DNA of 64,000 nt from Geobacillus thermoleovorans (GCF_001610955.1 NZ_CP014335.1:1715001-1779000), one strand, 5' to 3'. Shown: positions 1 through 9,483, counted from the stretch's first letter. Notes: generated by a model from the sequence alone, not told the origin. Translations and numbers: made by a program.

Positions 1-24
1 TAGGCATCCGTCCGATCCAAACAA

Positions 25-184
25 GGCAGGTCTCCTGACTTAGGATCATCGCTTGGCGGCGTCTTCCCGAAGCATCCTTCAGTGACTTGTTGCCGCAAAG
101 CTCCCCATCACAGTGGCGGGCACCGTGCCGGATTTTCACCGAGCTTCCCTTTTCACCCAAGCCCTAAGCGGGCTAGGCACCTTG
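25..184 (-). ncRNA. Cobalamin (B12) riboswitch
   Basis: Read on the minus strand, this stretch carries the conserved blocks of the cobalamin riboswitch in order: GGTGCC near 184, a GGGAAGC block, GGTGAAAATCCGGC, the GCCACTGT block and finally the GTCAGGAGACCTGCC block ending near 25. The aptamer therefore looks complete. The regulated gene must start to the left of position 1 and is not visible. By family knowledge it should be a B12 synthesis, uptake or B12-independent isoenzyme gene, repressed when adenosylcobalamin is abundant. Confidence 0.93.
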
Positions 185-259
185 TTTGTCTTACCGCCAT
201 ATATGCGCTGTCATGGAACAAGCATCCGTTTTCATCGTAGTACAACCAATGCGTTGCCG

Positions 260-745
260 TCAACCGTTTTTTGCCGACAAATCTTTGTTGGCGACGACAA
301 CGCCGTCCGCATCAGCGTACACGTACGCCCCTGGCTCCCAGCGGACGCCGCCAAACTCGAGCGCAACGTCGCGTGAGCCTTTTCCCTCTTTTTTGCTTTT
401 CACCGGGCATGTGCCGATCGCCATCACGCCAATCGGCATGGCGCCAATTTCCGCTGAATCGCGGATGCAGCCGTGGATGATGACGCCAGCAAGCCCCCTC
501 TCGCAAGCGATTTGCGCCAGCCGGTCGCCTAATAGCGCGACGCGGCGCGAGCCTTTTCCATCGACCACGAGCACCGTCCCCGGCGGCACCGTCTCCAGCG
601 CTTCTCGGACAAGGACGTTGTCTTCAAACACATCGACCGTCGCAATCGGCCCGGAAAACGCCCGCTTTCCGCCGTACGATTGGAACGGCAACTCGCATAC
701 TTGCAACTCGTCTAAAAATTGATCGCATAAATCGGCTGTTTTCAT
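260..745 (-). CDS. RraA-like family protein (aldolase/RNase E regulator fold)
   Basis: The 161-residue product matches the RraA / 4-hydroxy-4-methyl-2-oxoglutarate aldolase family over its full length. It has the VVDGKGSRRVALLGD segment near residues 60-75 and the GVIIHGCIRDSAEI signature near 86-99, where the Arg-Asp pair contributes to the metal and substrate site in the aldolase branch. RNase E is not expected in this lineage, so the enzymatic reading (HMG/oxaloacetate-type cleavage or decarboxylation) is more likely than RNase regulation; that is inference. A gene-start AAAGGGGAGAGCG precedes the ATG. It is monocistronic, between the B12 riboswitch and tRNA-Gln. Confidence 0.85.
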   Translation of the reverse strand: MKTADLCDQFLDELQVCELPFQSYGGKRAFSGPIATVDVFEDNVLVREALETVPPGTVLVVDGKGSRRVALLGDRLAQIACERGLAGVIIHGCIRDSAEIGAMPIGVMAIGTCPVKSKKEGKGSRDVALEFGGVRWEPGAYVYADADGVVVANKDLSAKNG

Positions 746-922
746 TGTCGCTCTCCCCTTTCATGTTTTGCATTCGCCGTCATTCGCCAAAATCCTTCTG
801 CCTCAGCAGTTTTTTGTCGACGATCTTTCATTCGAACGACTGACACGAACGCGGCGATGTGAACCAAACCATTGTGTGGCCGTCAATCGCTTCGATGTAT
901 TCCACCGATCGCATTGAAACCA

Positions 923-964
923 TAAAAAACGGCCCCGCGCCGATATATAGCGGAGACCGTTTTC
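923..964 (-). terminator. Intrinsic terminator of tRNA-Gln
   Basis: On the minus strand AAAACGGTCTCCGC and GCGGGGCCGTTTTTT form a strong GC-rich stem followed directly by a run of T, about 40 bases after the tRNA 3' end. Confidence 0.75.
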
Positions 965-1002
965 ACCGGCTCAAAGCCCCTCCGGTTTGACCAGACGTTC
1001 AG

Positions 1003-1074
1003 CTGGGCTAGCTGGATTCGAACCAGCGCATCACGGAGTCAAAGTCCGTTGCCTTACCGCTTGGCTATAGCCCA
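1003..1074 (-). tRNA. tRNA-Gln (anticodon TTG)
   Basis: The minus strand folds into a 72-base cloverleaf. The acceptor arms TGGGCTA/TAGCCCA are followed by discriminator G, the D-arm includes AGCCAAGCGGTAAGGC, the anticodon loop is CTTTGAC with anticodon TTG, and the T-arm carries GGTTCGAATCC. The CCA end is not encoded. It stands alone rather than in a tRNA cluster and has its own terminator. Confidence 0.97.
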
Positions 1075-1251
1075 ACGTTTTGTTGTCGTTTACAGTATGC
1101 GGCATGATAACGCACTTTATGCATCAAACTGAATATCCCTTTGCTTGATGTGCGAAACTATCGGTACAAGCATCCTTTTCCCACTATATCACCTCGTTTT
1201 TCCCTCGCACTTGTTTTCCCGATATGATATACTGAAAGGGGAGAGATGTAT

Positions 1252-2133
1252 ATGCGCCGGATCACGGTTTTTCGCTTCTATCTTTGCACATTGTTTTTGT
1301 TATCGTTGCCGATCGTCTTAGCGGCCGCGGCTGCCTGGCAGCCATCCAGCCAGCCGAAAACCGCCGTCATCGCCCACCGCGGCGCGTCCGGATACGCGCC
1401 GGAGCATACGCTCTCATCCTACCGCCTTGCCGCCCGCATGCAGGCGGACTATATCGAAGTCGATGTGCGCGCAGCCAAAGACGGGAAGCTCGTTGCTCTG
1501 CATGATGCGACGCTCGCCCGGACGACAAATGCCGAAACGGTCTACCCGCGCCGTGCTCCGTGGCGGGTAAATGATTTTTCGTTCGCTGAACTGAGGCGGC
1601 TGGATGCCGGGTCGTGGTTTCATCCACGCTTTGCCGGCGAGCGCATCCCGACGCTTGATGAGGTGATTCAGATGCTGAAAGCGGAGCGTGTGGAAGCCCC
1701 GTTGTACATCGAAACGAAACAGCCCGGCATCGAAGAGGCGGTCGTCCATCTATTGAAAAAACACGGTTTCCTGCAACAGCGCCGCGTCATGTTTCAATCG
1801 TTCCACCCGGAAAGCTTGCAAGCGCTCCGGCCGCTCATCCCGCACGGCATTCGGCTCATTCAATTGGTCGACGAGAAGGAAGCGCACAGCGGCCGCGACG
1901 AGCTGCTGCAACAAATCGCCGTCTATGCCGATGGCATCGGCTTGCCGCTTTCGGCCGTCACCGAAGAGTGGGTGCGCGCCGCCCATGGCCGCGGGCTCAT
2001 TGTTCACGTCTATACCGTCAATGAACCACACGATCTCGCTCGCCTATGCGCCATGGGCGTTGACGGCCTGTTCACCGATTATCCAGACCGCCCTGGCCGC
2101 ATTGCCGCCTGCCGTCGTCTGCCCCGCCATTGA
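1252..2133 (+). CDS. Glycerophosphodiester phosphodiesterase, exported
   Basis: The protein hydrolyses glycerophosphodiesters to glycerol-3-phosphate and an alcohol (GlpQ/UgpQ family). The catalytic start HRGASGYAPEHT, the metal ligands in DYIEVDVRAAKDG and the HDATLARTT segment are all present. The C-terminus has the typical VYTVNEPHDL and GVDGLFTDYPDR motifs. A charged N-terminus and hydrophobic stretch form a signal peptide, so it is probably secreted or membrane-tethered. An in-frame ATG at 1246 sits only about two bases from the AAGGGGAG ribosome site, whereas ATG 1252 has eight-base spacing, so 1252 is preferred. A role in recycling phospholipid or teichoic acid is inferred. Confidence 0.9.
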   Translation: MRRITVFRFYLCTLFLLSLPIVLAAAAAWQPSSQPKTAVIAHRGASGYAPEHTLSSYRLAARMQADYIEVDVRAAKDGKLVALHDATLARTTNAETVYPRRAPWRVNDFSFAELRRLDAGSWFHPRFAGERIPTLDEVIQMLKAERVEAPLYIETKQPGIEEAVVHLLKKHGFLQQRRVMFQSFHPESLQALRPLIPHGIRLIQLVDEKEAHSGRDELLQQIAVYADGIGLPLSAVTEEWVRAAHGRGLIVHVYTVNEPHDLARLCAMGVDGLFTDYPDRPGRIAACRRLPRH

Positions 2134-2255
2134 CCGGCCTTCAGGGAGCCAGGGGGAGCTTATTGTTTACATAATGTTATTATGGTTAATAAAAACGAAA
2201 ATCGTTCCCATTTGACCCGATTCGGTGTATCATTTGAGAAAAAGGAGGCCAGATC

Positions 2256-2699
2256 ATGTGGACGATCATCGATTACGAAAACGGCCCATTTACCGTGACG
2301 ACGGACCGCCGCCGCGTCCAGCTTGAGCGCGTGTTTGACTTCCTTGCCCGCTCGTATTGGGCGAATGAGCGCAGCCGCGAAACGATCCTCAAATCGCTTG
2401 ACCATTCGCTCTGCTTTTCCCTTTTTCACGGCGACAGGCAAATTGGCATGGCGCGCGTCATCACCGACCGGGCGACGTTCGCCTATCTGTGCGACGTGTT
2501 CATCGATGAAGCATACCGTGGGCAAGGTCTCGGGAAATGGCTGTTATCATGCGTGCTCGCCCATCCTGATGTCGCCGCTGTCCGCAAGGTGATGCTCGCG
2601 ACCAAAGACGCGCACGGGCTGTACAGGCAGTTCGGCTTTGCCGCGCCGAGCGAGCCGGAGCGGTTGATGGAGCGGATTCAAGAGCCGCGAACGGAGTAA
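2256..2699 (+). CDS. GNAT family N-acetyltransferase
   Basis: A 147-residue acetyltransferase of the GNAT fold. The acetyl-CoA pyrophosphate loop is visible as DEAYRGQGLGKWLL (about residues 82-95), and strand beta4 is CDVFI just before it. The C-terminal DAHGLYRQFGF is the usual GNAT tail motif. A strong AAAGGAGG site precedes the ATG. The substrate cannot be told from sequence. It is a single gene ending at a terminator shared with the convergent topB. Confidence 0.88.
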   Translation: MWTIIDYENGPFTVTTDRRRVQLERVFDFLARSYWANERSRETILKSLDHSLCFSLFHGDRQIGMARVITDRATFAYLCDVFIDEAYRGQGLGKWLLSCVLAHPDVAAVRKVMLATKDAHGLYRQFGFAAPSEPERLMERIQEPRTE

Positions 2700-2709
2700 A
2701 GGGCAAAAA

Positions 2710-2736
2710 AAGGCGGGCCGCCATCGGTCCGCCTTT
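2710..2736. terminator. Bidirectional terminator between GNAT gene and topB
   Basis: AAGGCGG...CCGCCTT forms a hairpin with A-runs on one side and T-runs on the other, suiting both convergent genes. Confidence 0.7.
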
Positions 2737-2774
2737 TCGCCAAACCTCCCATCCCCCAACGCCTGTTGCCTTCG

Positions 2775-4931
2775 TCACCACTTCGGAAACTGAAACGACA
2801 ATTTCTTCTCGTTTTCATCCCAAACGAGTATGGCGTCAAACGTTTTCCCGCCTTTTTTAAACCCTTTTATGACATTTGTTTTCCCTTGCGCCAGCAGCTT
2901 TTTCACATTCGCCGCCGAAATCGATTTGCCGAGAATGCGTTTGGAGATCGTAAACGAGCATTTTGTTTTCGCGTACTGGTCGCAACCGTACAACGTTCCT
3001 TTGTCGATGACGGTCCCGCCGCAAAGCGGGCACGGCCCAAGCTTCTCGCCCATCGTTTTTTTCTTCCTTGTCCGCTGGATCGAGGCGGTGTCAACCCCTC
3101 TGAAATTCCAATTCGGCGCGGCGGCGATGGCGTCAGCGACCACTTTTTGCGCCAACTTTTTCACCTGTTCCATAAAGGCGGCGGGCGAGGCGCTCCCTTC
3201 GCCGATTTCGCTTAAGCGCTGCTCCCATTTCGCCGTCATTTCCGGCGAGGCGAGGATCGTGCCGCCAAGCGCCTCGATCAACACTTTCGCCTTGTCGGTC
3301 GCGTACACGAGGTTCTTTTTCACTTCAATATACTTCCGCTCTTTCAGCATGGTAATGATCGCCGCCCTTGTTGCTTCCGTGCCAAGCCCTTCCGTTTTGG
3401 CGAGCACTTTTTCCAGTTCCTCATCGTCCAAAAATTTTCCCGCCGTTTTCATCAAGGTGATGAGTTCGCCTTCTGTATACCGTTTCGGCGGCTCGGTCTT
3501 CCCTTCTTTCACCTTTACAGCGGCCGCTTTCCCCGCCTCCCCTCGCTCAAGGGGAGGCAGCGCAGCATCTTTCTCCTCCTCATGCGGGCGGATGACCGCG
3601 CGCCATCCTTCCTCGACGACCTGCCTTCCTTTCGAAACGAAGCGAGCCCGACCGTCAACGAGCGTCGTGACGGTCGTATAATCGATGACCGCCGCCTGGT
3701 GGTGGGCGGCAATCAAGCGGCGGACGACCAAATCATACACCTTCCGCTCGTCGTCCGACAGCTTCTCCGGGGCAACAACTTGTTCAGTCGGGATGATCGC
3801 GTAGTGGTCGGTGACTTTTTTCTCGTTTACATAACGCTTATTCTGTAAAATCGACGGCTGCGGCAGCGGAAAATACGGCGCGTACGCTGGAAACGATGAC
3901 AACTTTTGCAAAATGGCAGGGAACGTTTCCGCTTCCCCTTTCGTCACATGCATCGAATCGGAACGCGGGTACGAAACGATCCCTTTTTGGTAGAGCGATT
4001 GCAGCACATCAAGCGTCTTTTTCGGCGAGAAGCGGTACAGCTTGTTCGCTGTCGCCTGCAGCGTCGATAAGTTGAACAACAGGGGCGGCTGATACGTTTT
4101 CCGCTCCGTGCGGACATCGGCGACTTCCGCTCGTTTTCCTTGGCAAAAGGCAGCGATCTTTTTCGCCATCTCCTCGTCCTTGAGGCGCGTTTGGCCGTTT
4201 TCATCCTTCCATTTTCCTTCATAGCGCTTATCGCCGATGACAAACGAAGCGACGACTTCCCAAAACGATTCAGGGCGGAACTGCTCAATTTCCCGTTCAC
4301 GCCGGACGATCAGCGCCAATGTCGGCGTCTGCACGCGTCCGACGGAAAACACATCATTCATCCCGCGCTCTTTCAGCAAGAGGCTGTACACGCGCGAGGC
4401 GTTCATGCCGACGAGCCAATCAGCGCAGGCGCGGGCGTACGCTTCCTCATAGAGCGGGCGCGTCGTCTGCTCATCAAGCAAACGGCGGAACCCTTCCTCA
4501 ATCGCCTTCGGGGTCAATGATGACAGCCAAAGCCGCTTGATCGGCTTGTTGACGCCGCTCATGCGGATGATGTTGCGCACAATGAGCTCCCCTTCGCGCC
4601 CCGCGTCGCCGGCATGGATGATTTCCGTCACTTCCGGCTTTCGCAACAGTTCCTTGACCACTTGAAACTGTTTCGCCTTCGCTTTTTCGATCTCATACTC
4701 GAACCGTTCCGGGATGATCGGCAACGTGTTGAGCGTCCACCGTTTCCACTCGGGGCGGTACCGCTCAGGAGCTGCGAGCTGGAACAAATGCCCGATCGCC
4801 CATGTCATATACGCCCCGTTGGGAAACAAGTCATTCGGCAAAATTTCGATATAGCCTTGCCGTTTTTTCGTCCGAAAAATCGAGGCGAGCGTCGCCCCTT
4901 GGTCCGGCTTTTCCGCGATAATGACTTTCAT
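2775..4931 (-). CDS. topB: DNA topoisomerase III
   Basis: A type IA topoisomerase of 718 residues that relaxes negative supercoils and decatenates DNA by single-strand passage. The N-terminal Toprim domain starts MKVIIAEKPDQG and has the acidic HAGDAGREGELI motif near residue 107. The active-site tyrosine is Y321 in YPRSDS. The C-terminal part has one C4 zinc ribbon-like block (CPLCGG...CDQYAKTKC). Length and architecture match the Bacillus TopB family. It is followed upstream (12 bases) by the aldo/keto reductase gene on the same strand, so the two may be cotranscribed. Confidence 0.96.
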   Translation of the reverse strand: MKVIIAEKPDQGATLASIFRTKKRQGYIEILPNDLFPNGAYMTWAIGHLFQLAAPERYRPEWKRWTLNTLPIIPERFEYEIEKAKAKQFQVVKELLRKPEVTEIIHAGDAGREGELIVRNIIRMSGVNKPIKRLWLSSLTPKAIEEGFRRLLDEQTTRPLYEEAYARACADWLVGMNASRVYSLLLKERGMNDVFSVGRVQTPTLALIVRREREIEQFRPESFWEVVASFVIGDKRYEGKWKDENGQTRLKDEEMAKKIAAFCQGKRAEVADVRTERKTYQPPLLFNLSTLQATANKLYRFSPKKTLDVLQSLYQKGIVSYPRSDSMHVTKGEAETFPAILQKLSSFPAYAPYFPLPQPSILQNKRYVNEKKVTDHYAIIPTEQVVAPEKLSDDERKVYDLVVRRLIAAHHQAAVIDYTTVTTLVDGRARFVSKGRQVVEEGWRAVIRPHEEEKDAALPPLERGEAGKAAAVKVKEGKTEPPKRYTEGELITLMKTAGKFLDDEELEKVLAKTEGLGTEATRAAIITMLKERKYIEVKKNLVYATDKAKVLIEALGGTILASPEMTAKWEQRLSEIGEGSASPAAFMEQVKKLAQKVVADAIAAAPNWNFRGVDTASIQRTRKKKTMGEKLGPCPLCGGTVIDKGTLYGCDQYAKTKCSFTISKRILGKSISAANVKKLLAQGKTNVIKGFKKGGKTFDAILVWDENEKKLSFQFPKW

Positions 4932-4943
4932 CGTCCTTTCCCC

Positions 4944-5834
4944 TTACGGCACATCATGCCCCATGGAGCTTTGCAAAATGGCGAACCATTGCTCGCGGGA
5001 AAGCGACAAAGACAGCGCCCGCACCGCCCGCTCGATGCGTTCTTGTTTCCCCGAGCCGACAATCGGCATCATCCGCGCTGGATGAACGAGGAGCCACGCG
5101 TACAGCACTTCGTCGATCGTCTCAGCGCCCACTTCGCCTCGCACTTGTTCAAGCGTCCCGCGCAGCCGCACCGCCCGGTCATCGTCAGCGGAAAAAATCG
5201 CTCCACCGGCGAGCGGCGACCATACCATTGGCGGAACGCGCTTCTCAAGGCAAAGGTCAACTGTGCCGTCTTCAAGATTTTCCAACCGATACGCCGATAC
5301 TTCGATTTGGTTGGTCACGAGCGGAAACGGCAAATACGACTGAAGCATTTCCCACTGCGAACGTTTAAAGTTCGAGACGCCGAAATAGCGCACTTTTCCG
5401 TCCTGTTTCAGCTGGCAAAACGCCTCGGCCACCTCTTCTGGATTCATGAACGGATCCGGACGGTGAATGAGCAAGACATCGATATAATCCGTGCGGAAAT
5501 TGGCGAGCGACTGCTCGACCGAGGCGATGATATGGGTTTTGCTTGTATCATATAATTTCATCCCGTATTTTGGCGGCCGCTTGATGCCGCATTTCGTCAC
5601 AATCTCGATCTGACCGCGCAAGCTTGGCTTTAACGCCAGCGCTTCGCCAAAGCGCGATTCACACGTGTAGTCGCCGTAAATATCAGCATGGTCAAACGTC
5701 GTAATGCCGCGCTCAAGACAAAATTCAATGAGCCCGAGCAGCTGCTCGCGCGAATAGCCCCAGTCCGCAAGCCGACAACAGCCGTGAATGAGGCGGGAAA
5801 AAGTCAAATCGTCCGCTAAACGGATTCGTTCCAT
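4944..5834 (-). CDS. Aldo/keto reductase family oxidoreductase (YdhF-like)
   Basis: A 296-residue NADPH-dependent oxidoreductase with the AKR (alpha/beta)8 signature. The catalytic Asp/Tyr region is FDHADIYGDYTCE (about residues 45-57), followed by the Lys in VTKCGIK and the His in LLIHRPDPF. The C-terminal PIVGSGKQERI binds NADP. An in-frame start at 5888 lies upstream, but AAAGGGAGAC sits at the right distance from ATG 5834 and homology begins there. Physiological substrate unknown. It diverges from the M3 peptidase gene. Confidence 0.9.
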   Translation of the reverse strand: MERIRLADDLTFSRLIHGCCRLADWGYSREQLLGLIEFCLERGITTFDHADIYGDYTCESRFGEALALKPSLRGQIEIVTKCGIKRPPKYGMKLYDTSKTHIIASVEQSLANFRTDYIDVLLIHRPDPFMNPEEVAEAFCQLKQDGKVRYFGVSNFKRSQWEMLQSYLPFPLVTNQIEVSAYRLENLEDGTVDLCLEKRVPPMVWSPLAGGAIFSADDDRAVRLRGTLEQVRGEVGAETIDEVLYAWLLVHPARMMPIVGSGKQERIERAVRALSLSLSREQWFAILQSSMGHDVP

Positions 5835-5927
5835 TGATCGTCTCCCTTTCTTTTTTTGGTTTTGGCTAAAATCGTTCCGCTTGCGCATACTACCAACAAG
5901 AGGAAAAAACGGAAAGGACGTGATGAT

Positions 5928-7784
5928 ATGAAGCGCTGGCTTCTTGGGCTCGCCGCCGTGCTTCTTTTGGCCTCCCCATGGCCGACATCAGCCGCCGAAA
6001 CTGCATACGAATGGAATGTGGCCGACATTTACCCATCCGAACACGAATGGATGCGCGACTACAAGACGGTGAAAAACGCCTTGCCGAAACTGGCGGCGTT
6101 TGAAGGGAAGCTTGACGATGCGAAGACGATCGCCAAACTGTTCGCCCTAAACGAACAAACGGCCCGCAAGCTCGAAAAACTGTCGCTTTACGCCCATTTA
6201 AAACGCGATATCAACATTGAAGATGAAACGGCGGCCCGGCTCGGGGCAAAAGTGGAAGCGCTCGCCGCCCAATATGCGGCGAAAACAGCGTTTATCGAGC
6301 CGGAACTGCTCGCCCTCCCAGAGCGGACGCTCAGGAAGCTCCAAAAAAGCAAACCGCTGAAAGCGTACCGCTATTACTTCCATGAGTTGCGTGAGCAAAA
6401 GCCGCATACGCTCACGAAACGCGAAGAACAGCTGCTCGCGAAACTATCGCCGGTGCTCGGCGAAGCGGAGAACATTTATGACCACGCCGCCCGCGGCGAT
6501 TACGAGCCGCCATCTGTCAAGATGCCGAACGGAAAGACAGTGACATTGACCGACGACCAATACGCCGCCATGCTCGAGCACCCGGACCGCCGCTATCGAA
6601 AGGCGGCGTTTGAAGCGAAAGCCAAAAGTTATGAAGCCATGGAACAAACCGCAGCCGCGACGCTGTATGCCTCGGTCAAAGCGGATGAATTGTATGCGAA
6701 CGTGCGCCGCTATCCATCCGGCCTTGCCGCCGCGCTGGCCGCCGATGACGTACCAAAGGAAGTGTTCGATCACTTGATCGCCGCCACTCGCCGCCACTTG
6801 CCGGCGCTTCACCGCTATGTCGAACTGCGGCGGCGCGCGCTCGGGCTTGACCGCGTCCATAGCTATGACTTGTACGTGCCGCTCGTCGGCGAAACAATGA
6901 AACCGATTCCGGTCGAAACGGCGAAGACGCTCATAGTGGAAGGACTCAAGCCGCTCGGCGCCGACTATATCAAACAGGTGCACCGAGCGTTTCAAGAACG
7001 ATGGCTTGATGTCTTCCCGCGCCCGAAAAAATATACCGGCGGCTACAACACGGGAGCGTATGACACCCATCCGTTCATCTTGCTCAATTACAACGGTTCG
7101 CTCGACAGCGTATTGACGATGGCTCACGAGCTTGGGCACGCCATGCATTCCGTATACACGAACCGCGCGCAGCCGTACCATTATTCCGGTCATTCGATTT
7201 TCACCGCCGAAGTCGCCTCGACCGCGAACGAATGGCTCATGCTCGATTATTTGTACAAACAGGCGAAAACAAAAGAAGAAAAACTCCGCCTGCTCATCGA
7301 ACAAATCGAGCAAATCCGCGGCACGTTGTACACGCAAGTGATGTATTCCGAATTTGAACGGATGATTCATGACAAAGTGCGCCAAGGCGGCAGTCTGACA
7401 GCGGACGAACTGAACCATCTTTGGCTTGGCCTGCTCAAAACGTATTACGGCCCGGCGTACGCCGCCGATCCCGGCGCCGCGCACGGCTGGCTGCGCATCC
7501 CGCATTTTTATGACGCCTTTTATGTATACAAATATGCCACTTCGCTCGCGGCGTCGTACACCATTGTGAGCGACATCCAAACCGATACAAGCGGCAAGGC
7601 GGTGAAGCGGTACAAACAATTTTTGCGCTCCGGCGCATCCGATGATCCGATCCGTCTGCTCAAGCGAGCCGGAGTGGATATGACAAGCCCCGAACCGATC
7701 GAGCGGGTCTTAGGTCATTTCGCCGAACTCGTTGACGAACTCGATCGACAGCTGCCAAGCCAAAACCGTCAGCGGTCTACATGA
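5928..7784 (+). CDS. M3 family oligoendopeptidase F, secreted form
   Basis: A 618-residue zinc metallopeptidase of the PepF/M3B family that cleaves oligopeptides. The HExxH motif is H400-E-L-G-H404, with the downstream Glu of the M3 site in the FTAEVASTANEW region. An oligoendopeptidase F N-terminal domain occupies the first third. Most PepF enzymes are cytosolic, but this one starts with a clear signal peptide ending in a TSAA-type cleavage site, so it is probably exported. ATG 5928 has GGAAAGGACG upstream and starts the signal peptide; a longer in-frame start at 5856 would precede it with unlikely residues. It ends at a strong terminator. Confidence 0.93.
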   Translation: MKRWLLGLAAVLLLASPWPTSAAETAYEWNVADIYPSEHEWMRDYKTVKNALPKLAAFEGKLDDAKTIAKLFALNEQTARKLEKLSLYAHLKRDINIEDETAARLGAKVEALAAQYAAKTAFIEPELLALPERTLRKLQKSKPLKAYRYYFHELREQKPHTLTKREEQLLAKLSPVLGEAENIYDHAARGDYEPPSVKMPNGKTVTLTDDQYAAMLEHPDRRYRKAAFEAKAKSYEAMEQTAAATLYASVKADELYANVRRYPSGLAAALAADDVPKEVFDHLIAATRRHLPALHRYVELRRRALGLDRVHSYDLYVPLVGETMKPIPVETAKTLIVEGLKPLGADYIKQVHRAFQERWLDVFPRPKKYTGGYNTGAYDTHPFILLNYNGSLDSVLTMAHELGHAMHSVYTNRAQPYHYSGHSIFTAEVASTANEWLMLDYLYKQAKTKEEKLRLLIEQIEQIRGTLYTQVMYSEFERMIHDKVRQGGSLTADELNHLWLGLLKTYYGPAYAADPGAAHGWLRIPHFYDAFYVYKYATSLAASYTIVSDIQTDTSGKAVKRYKQFLRSGASDDPIRLLKRAGVDMTSPEPIERVLGHFAELVDELDRQLPSQNRQRST

Positions 7785-7787
7785 AAG

Positions 7788-7820
7788 AGGTGTCCCGCGC
7801 CGTTCGGGACACCTTTGTTA
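7788..7820 (+). terminator. Terminator after the M3 peptidase
   Basis: AGGTGTCCCG and CGGGACACCT pair around a short loop and are followed by TTTGTTATT. Confidence 0.75.
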
Positions 7821-7927
7821 TTGCGGCGGAAAAAAGAATATCGCTTTGCGCTGCAACGCGCCGGACCGGTTAAGGCGGTCGATCGCGCGCAAAGCGACAC
7901 CATGCGCTTGCCCCGCAGCCAAGGCGG

Positions 7928-9397
7928 TTATTCACTTAAAGATGCGCCTGCAATTTTTTCTTTCACCTTGCGGATGTTTTCCATCTTATTGTCCCAGCAC
8001 GCTTGGCTCAAATCGACGGGATATTGCTCGGGATTGAGCGTCCGTTTGTACTCCTCCCAAAACAAGCGCAAGCTTTCTTTCGCATACGCTTGAATGTCCG
8101 GAAGCGGGGGCGACGTATACACGAGCCGGCCGTTGTCGAAGATCGTCACATGCAAATCACGCGCTTCGAAATTGGTGACGAATTTGCTGATGAACGTGTA
8201 CACCGGATGGAACATTTTCAGCCGCTCTTCTTGCTGCGGGTTTTCGCTCTCTAAGGCGATGTAGTCGCCTTCCGCTTTATGGTTGATTTTGTTGACGATG
8301 CGGTACACCCGCTTCAGCCCCGGCGTCGTCACTTTCTCTGGATTGCCGCTGATTTTGATTGTATCGACCATCTCACCGCGTTCGTTTTCAATCGCCACCA
8401 TTTTGTACACGGCGCCGAGCGCTGGCTGATCGTACGCCGTAATGAGCTTTGTGCCGATCCCCCACACATCGATTTTCGCCCCTTGCGACTTCAAGTTTAA
8501 AATCGTATCTTCATCCAAATCGTTCGAGGCGAAAATTTTCGCGTTCGGAAATCCGGCTTCATCGAGCATTTTCCGCGCTTCCTTCGACAAATAGGCGAGA
8601 TCGCCGCTGTCGATGCGGATGCCGATAAAGTTGATTTGGTCGCCCAGCTCCTTCGCGACGCGAATGGCGTTTGGCACCCCGGACTTCAACGTATCGTACG
8701 TATCGACGAGAAATACGCAGTCTTTATGACGGCGTGCATACTTCAAAAAGGCGGTGTATTCATCCTGATACGCTTGAATCATCGAATGGGCGTGCGTTCC
8801 GGCGACCGGAATGCCAAACAGCTTCCCGGCGCGCACGTTCGATGTCGCCTCAATCCCGCCGATATACGCTGCGCGCGCCCCCCAAAGCGCCGCATCCATC
8901 TCCTGCGCCCGCCGGCTGCCGAACTCCAAAGCCGGTTCGTTCCCGAGAATATGCTTAATGCGCGACGCTTTCGTGGCGATGAGCGTCTGGAAATTGATAA
9001 TGTTTAAAATAGCCGTTTCGATGAGCTGCGCCTCGGCGAGCGGCGCCTCGATGCGCATAATCGGTTCATTGGCAAACACCACTTCCCCTTCGCGCATCGA
9101 ACGGACCGTGCCGGTGAAGCGAAGCGTCCGCAAATAGTCTAAAAAGTCGTCGCGGTAACCAAGTTCTTGGCGCAAATAGTCGATGTCGCTGTCAGAAAAT
9201 CGGAACTGTTGCAAAAACTGAATGACACGCTCCAACCCAGCGAACACCGCATAGCCGTTGCCAAACGGCAGCTTGCGGAAAAACACTTCAAACACAGCGC
9301 GGCGCTCATGCATACGATCTTCCCAATACGTCTCGACCATGTTGATTTGATATAAGTCCGTATGAAGCATCAAACTGTCATCGGCATATTTTTTCAT
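7928..9397 (-). CDS. pncB: Nicotinate phosphoribosyltransferase
   Basis: A 489-residue enzyme that joins nicotinate and PRPP to nicotinate mononucleotide, the entry step of NAD salvage. Family hallmarks are DLYQINMVETYW at the N-terminus, the EFGSRRAQ motif, GTHAHSMIQ with the phosphorylated-histidine region, and the PRPP-binding FIGIRIDSGDLAYLSKEAR block. The length fits the long Bacillus branch. It lies 86 bases downstream of pncA on the same strand, so pncA supplies nicotinate to this enzyme in one operon. No classical terminator was identified beyond the stop. Confidence 0.95.
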   Translation of the reverse strand: MKKYADDSLMLHTDLYQINMVETYWEDRMHERRAVFEVFFRKLPFGNGYAVFAGLERVIQFLQQFRFSDSDIDYLRQELGYRDDFLDYLRTLRFTGTVRSMREGEVVFANEPIMRIEAPLAEAQLIETAILNIINFQTLIATKASRIKHILGNEPALEFGSRRAQEMDAALWGARAAYIGGIEATSNVRAGKLFGIPVAGTHAHSMIQAYQDEYTAFLKYARRHKDCVFLVDTYDTLKSGVPNAIRVAKELGDQINFIGIRIDSGDLAYLSKEARKMLDEAGFPNAKIFASNDLDEDTILNLKSQGAKIDVWGIGTKLITAYDQPALGAVYKMVAIENERGEMVDTIKISGNPEKVTTPGLKRVYRIVNKINHKAEGDYIALESENPQQEERLKMFHPVYTFISKFVTNFEARDLHVTIFDNGRLVYTSPPLPDIQAYAKESLRLFWEEYKRTLNPEQYPVDLSQACWDNKMENIRKVKEKIAGASLSE

Positions 9398-9483
9398 GAA
9401 TGTGCAACCTCCAACATACGAATGACTGCGCCGCCGAATGGAGAAAAAGAACGTTCATCGTCTATTCTATCATGTTTTCTCCA

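Noticed and set aside
2830-3681. 283-codon plus-strand frame
   Set aside because: It is antisense to topB, has no ribosome site, and its residues (runs of Ser, Phe, Ala) are those of a shadow frame of a GC-rich gene.
4614-5555. 313-codon plus-strand frame across topB and the aldo/keto reductase
   Set aside because: It spans two real minus-strand genes and their junction, with no domain or ribosome site.
6444-7619. 391-codon minus-strand frame
   Set aside because: It lies wholly within the M3 peptidase gene in antisense, is Arg/His/Val-rich without motifs, and has no translation signal.
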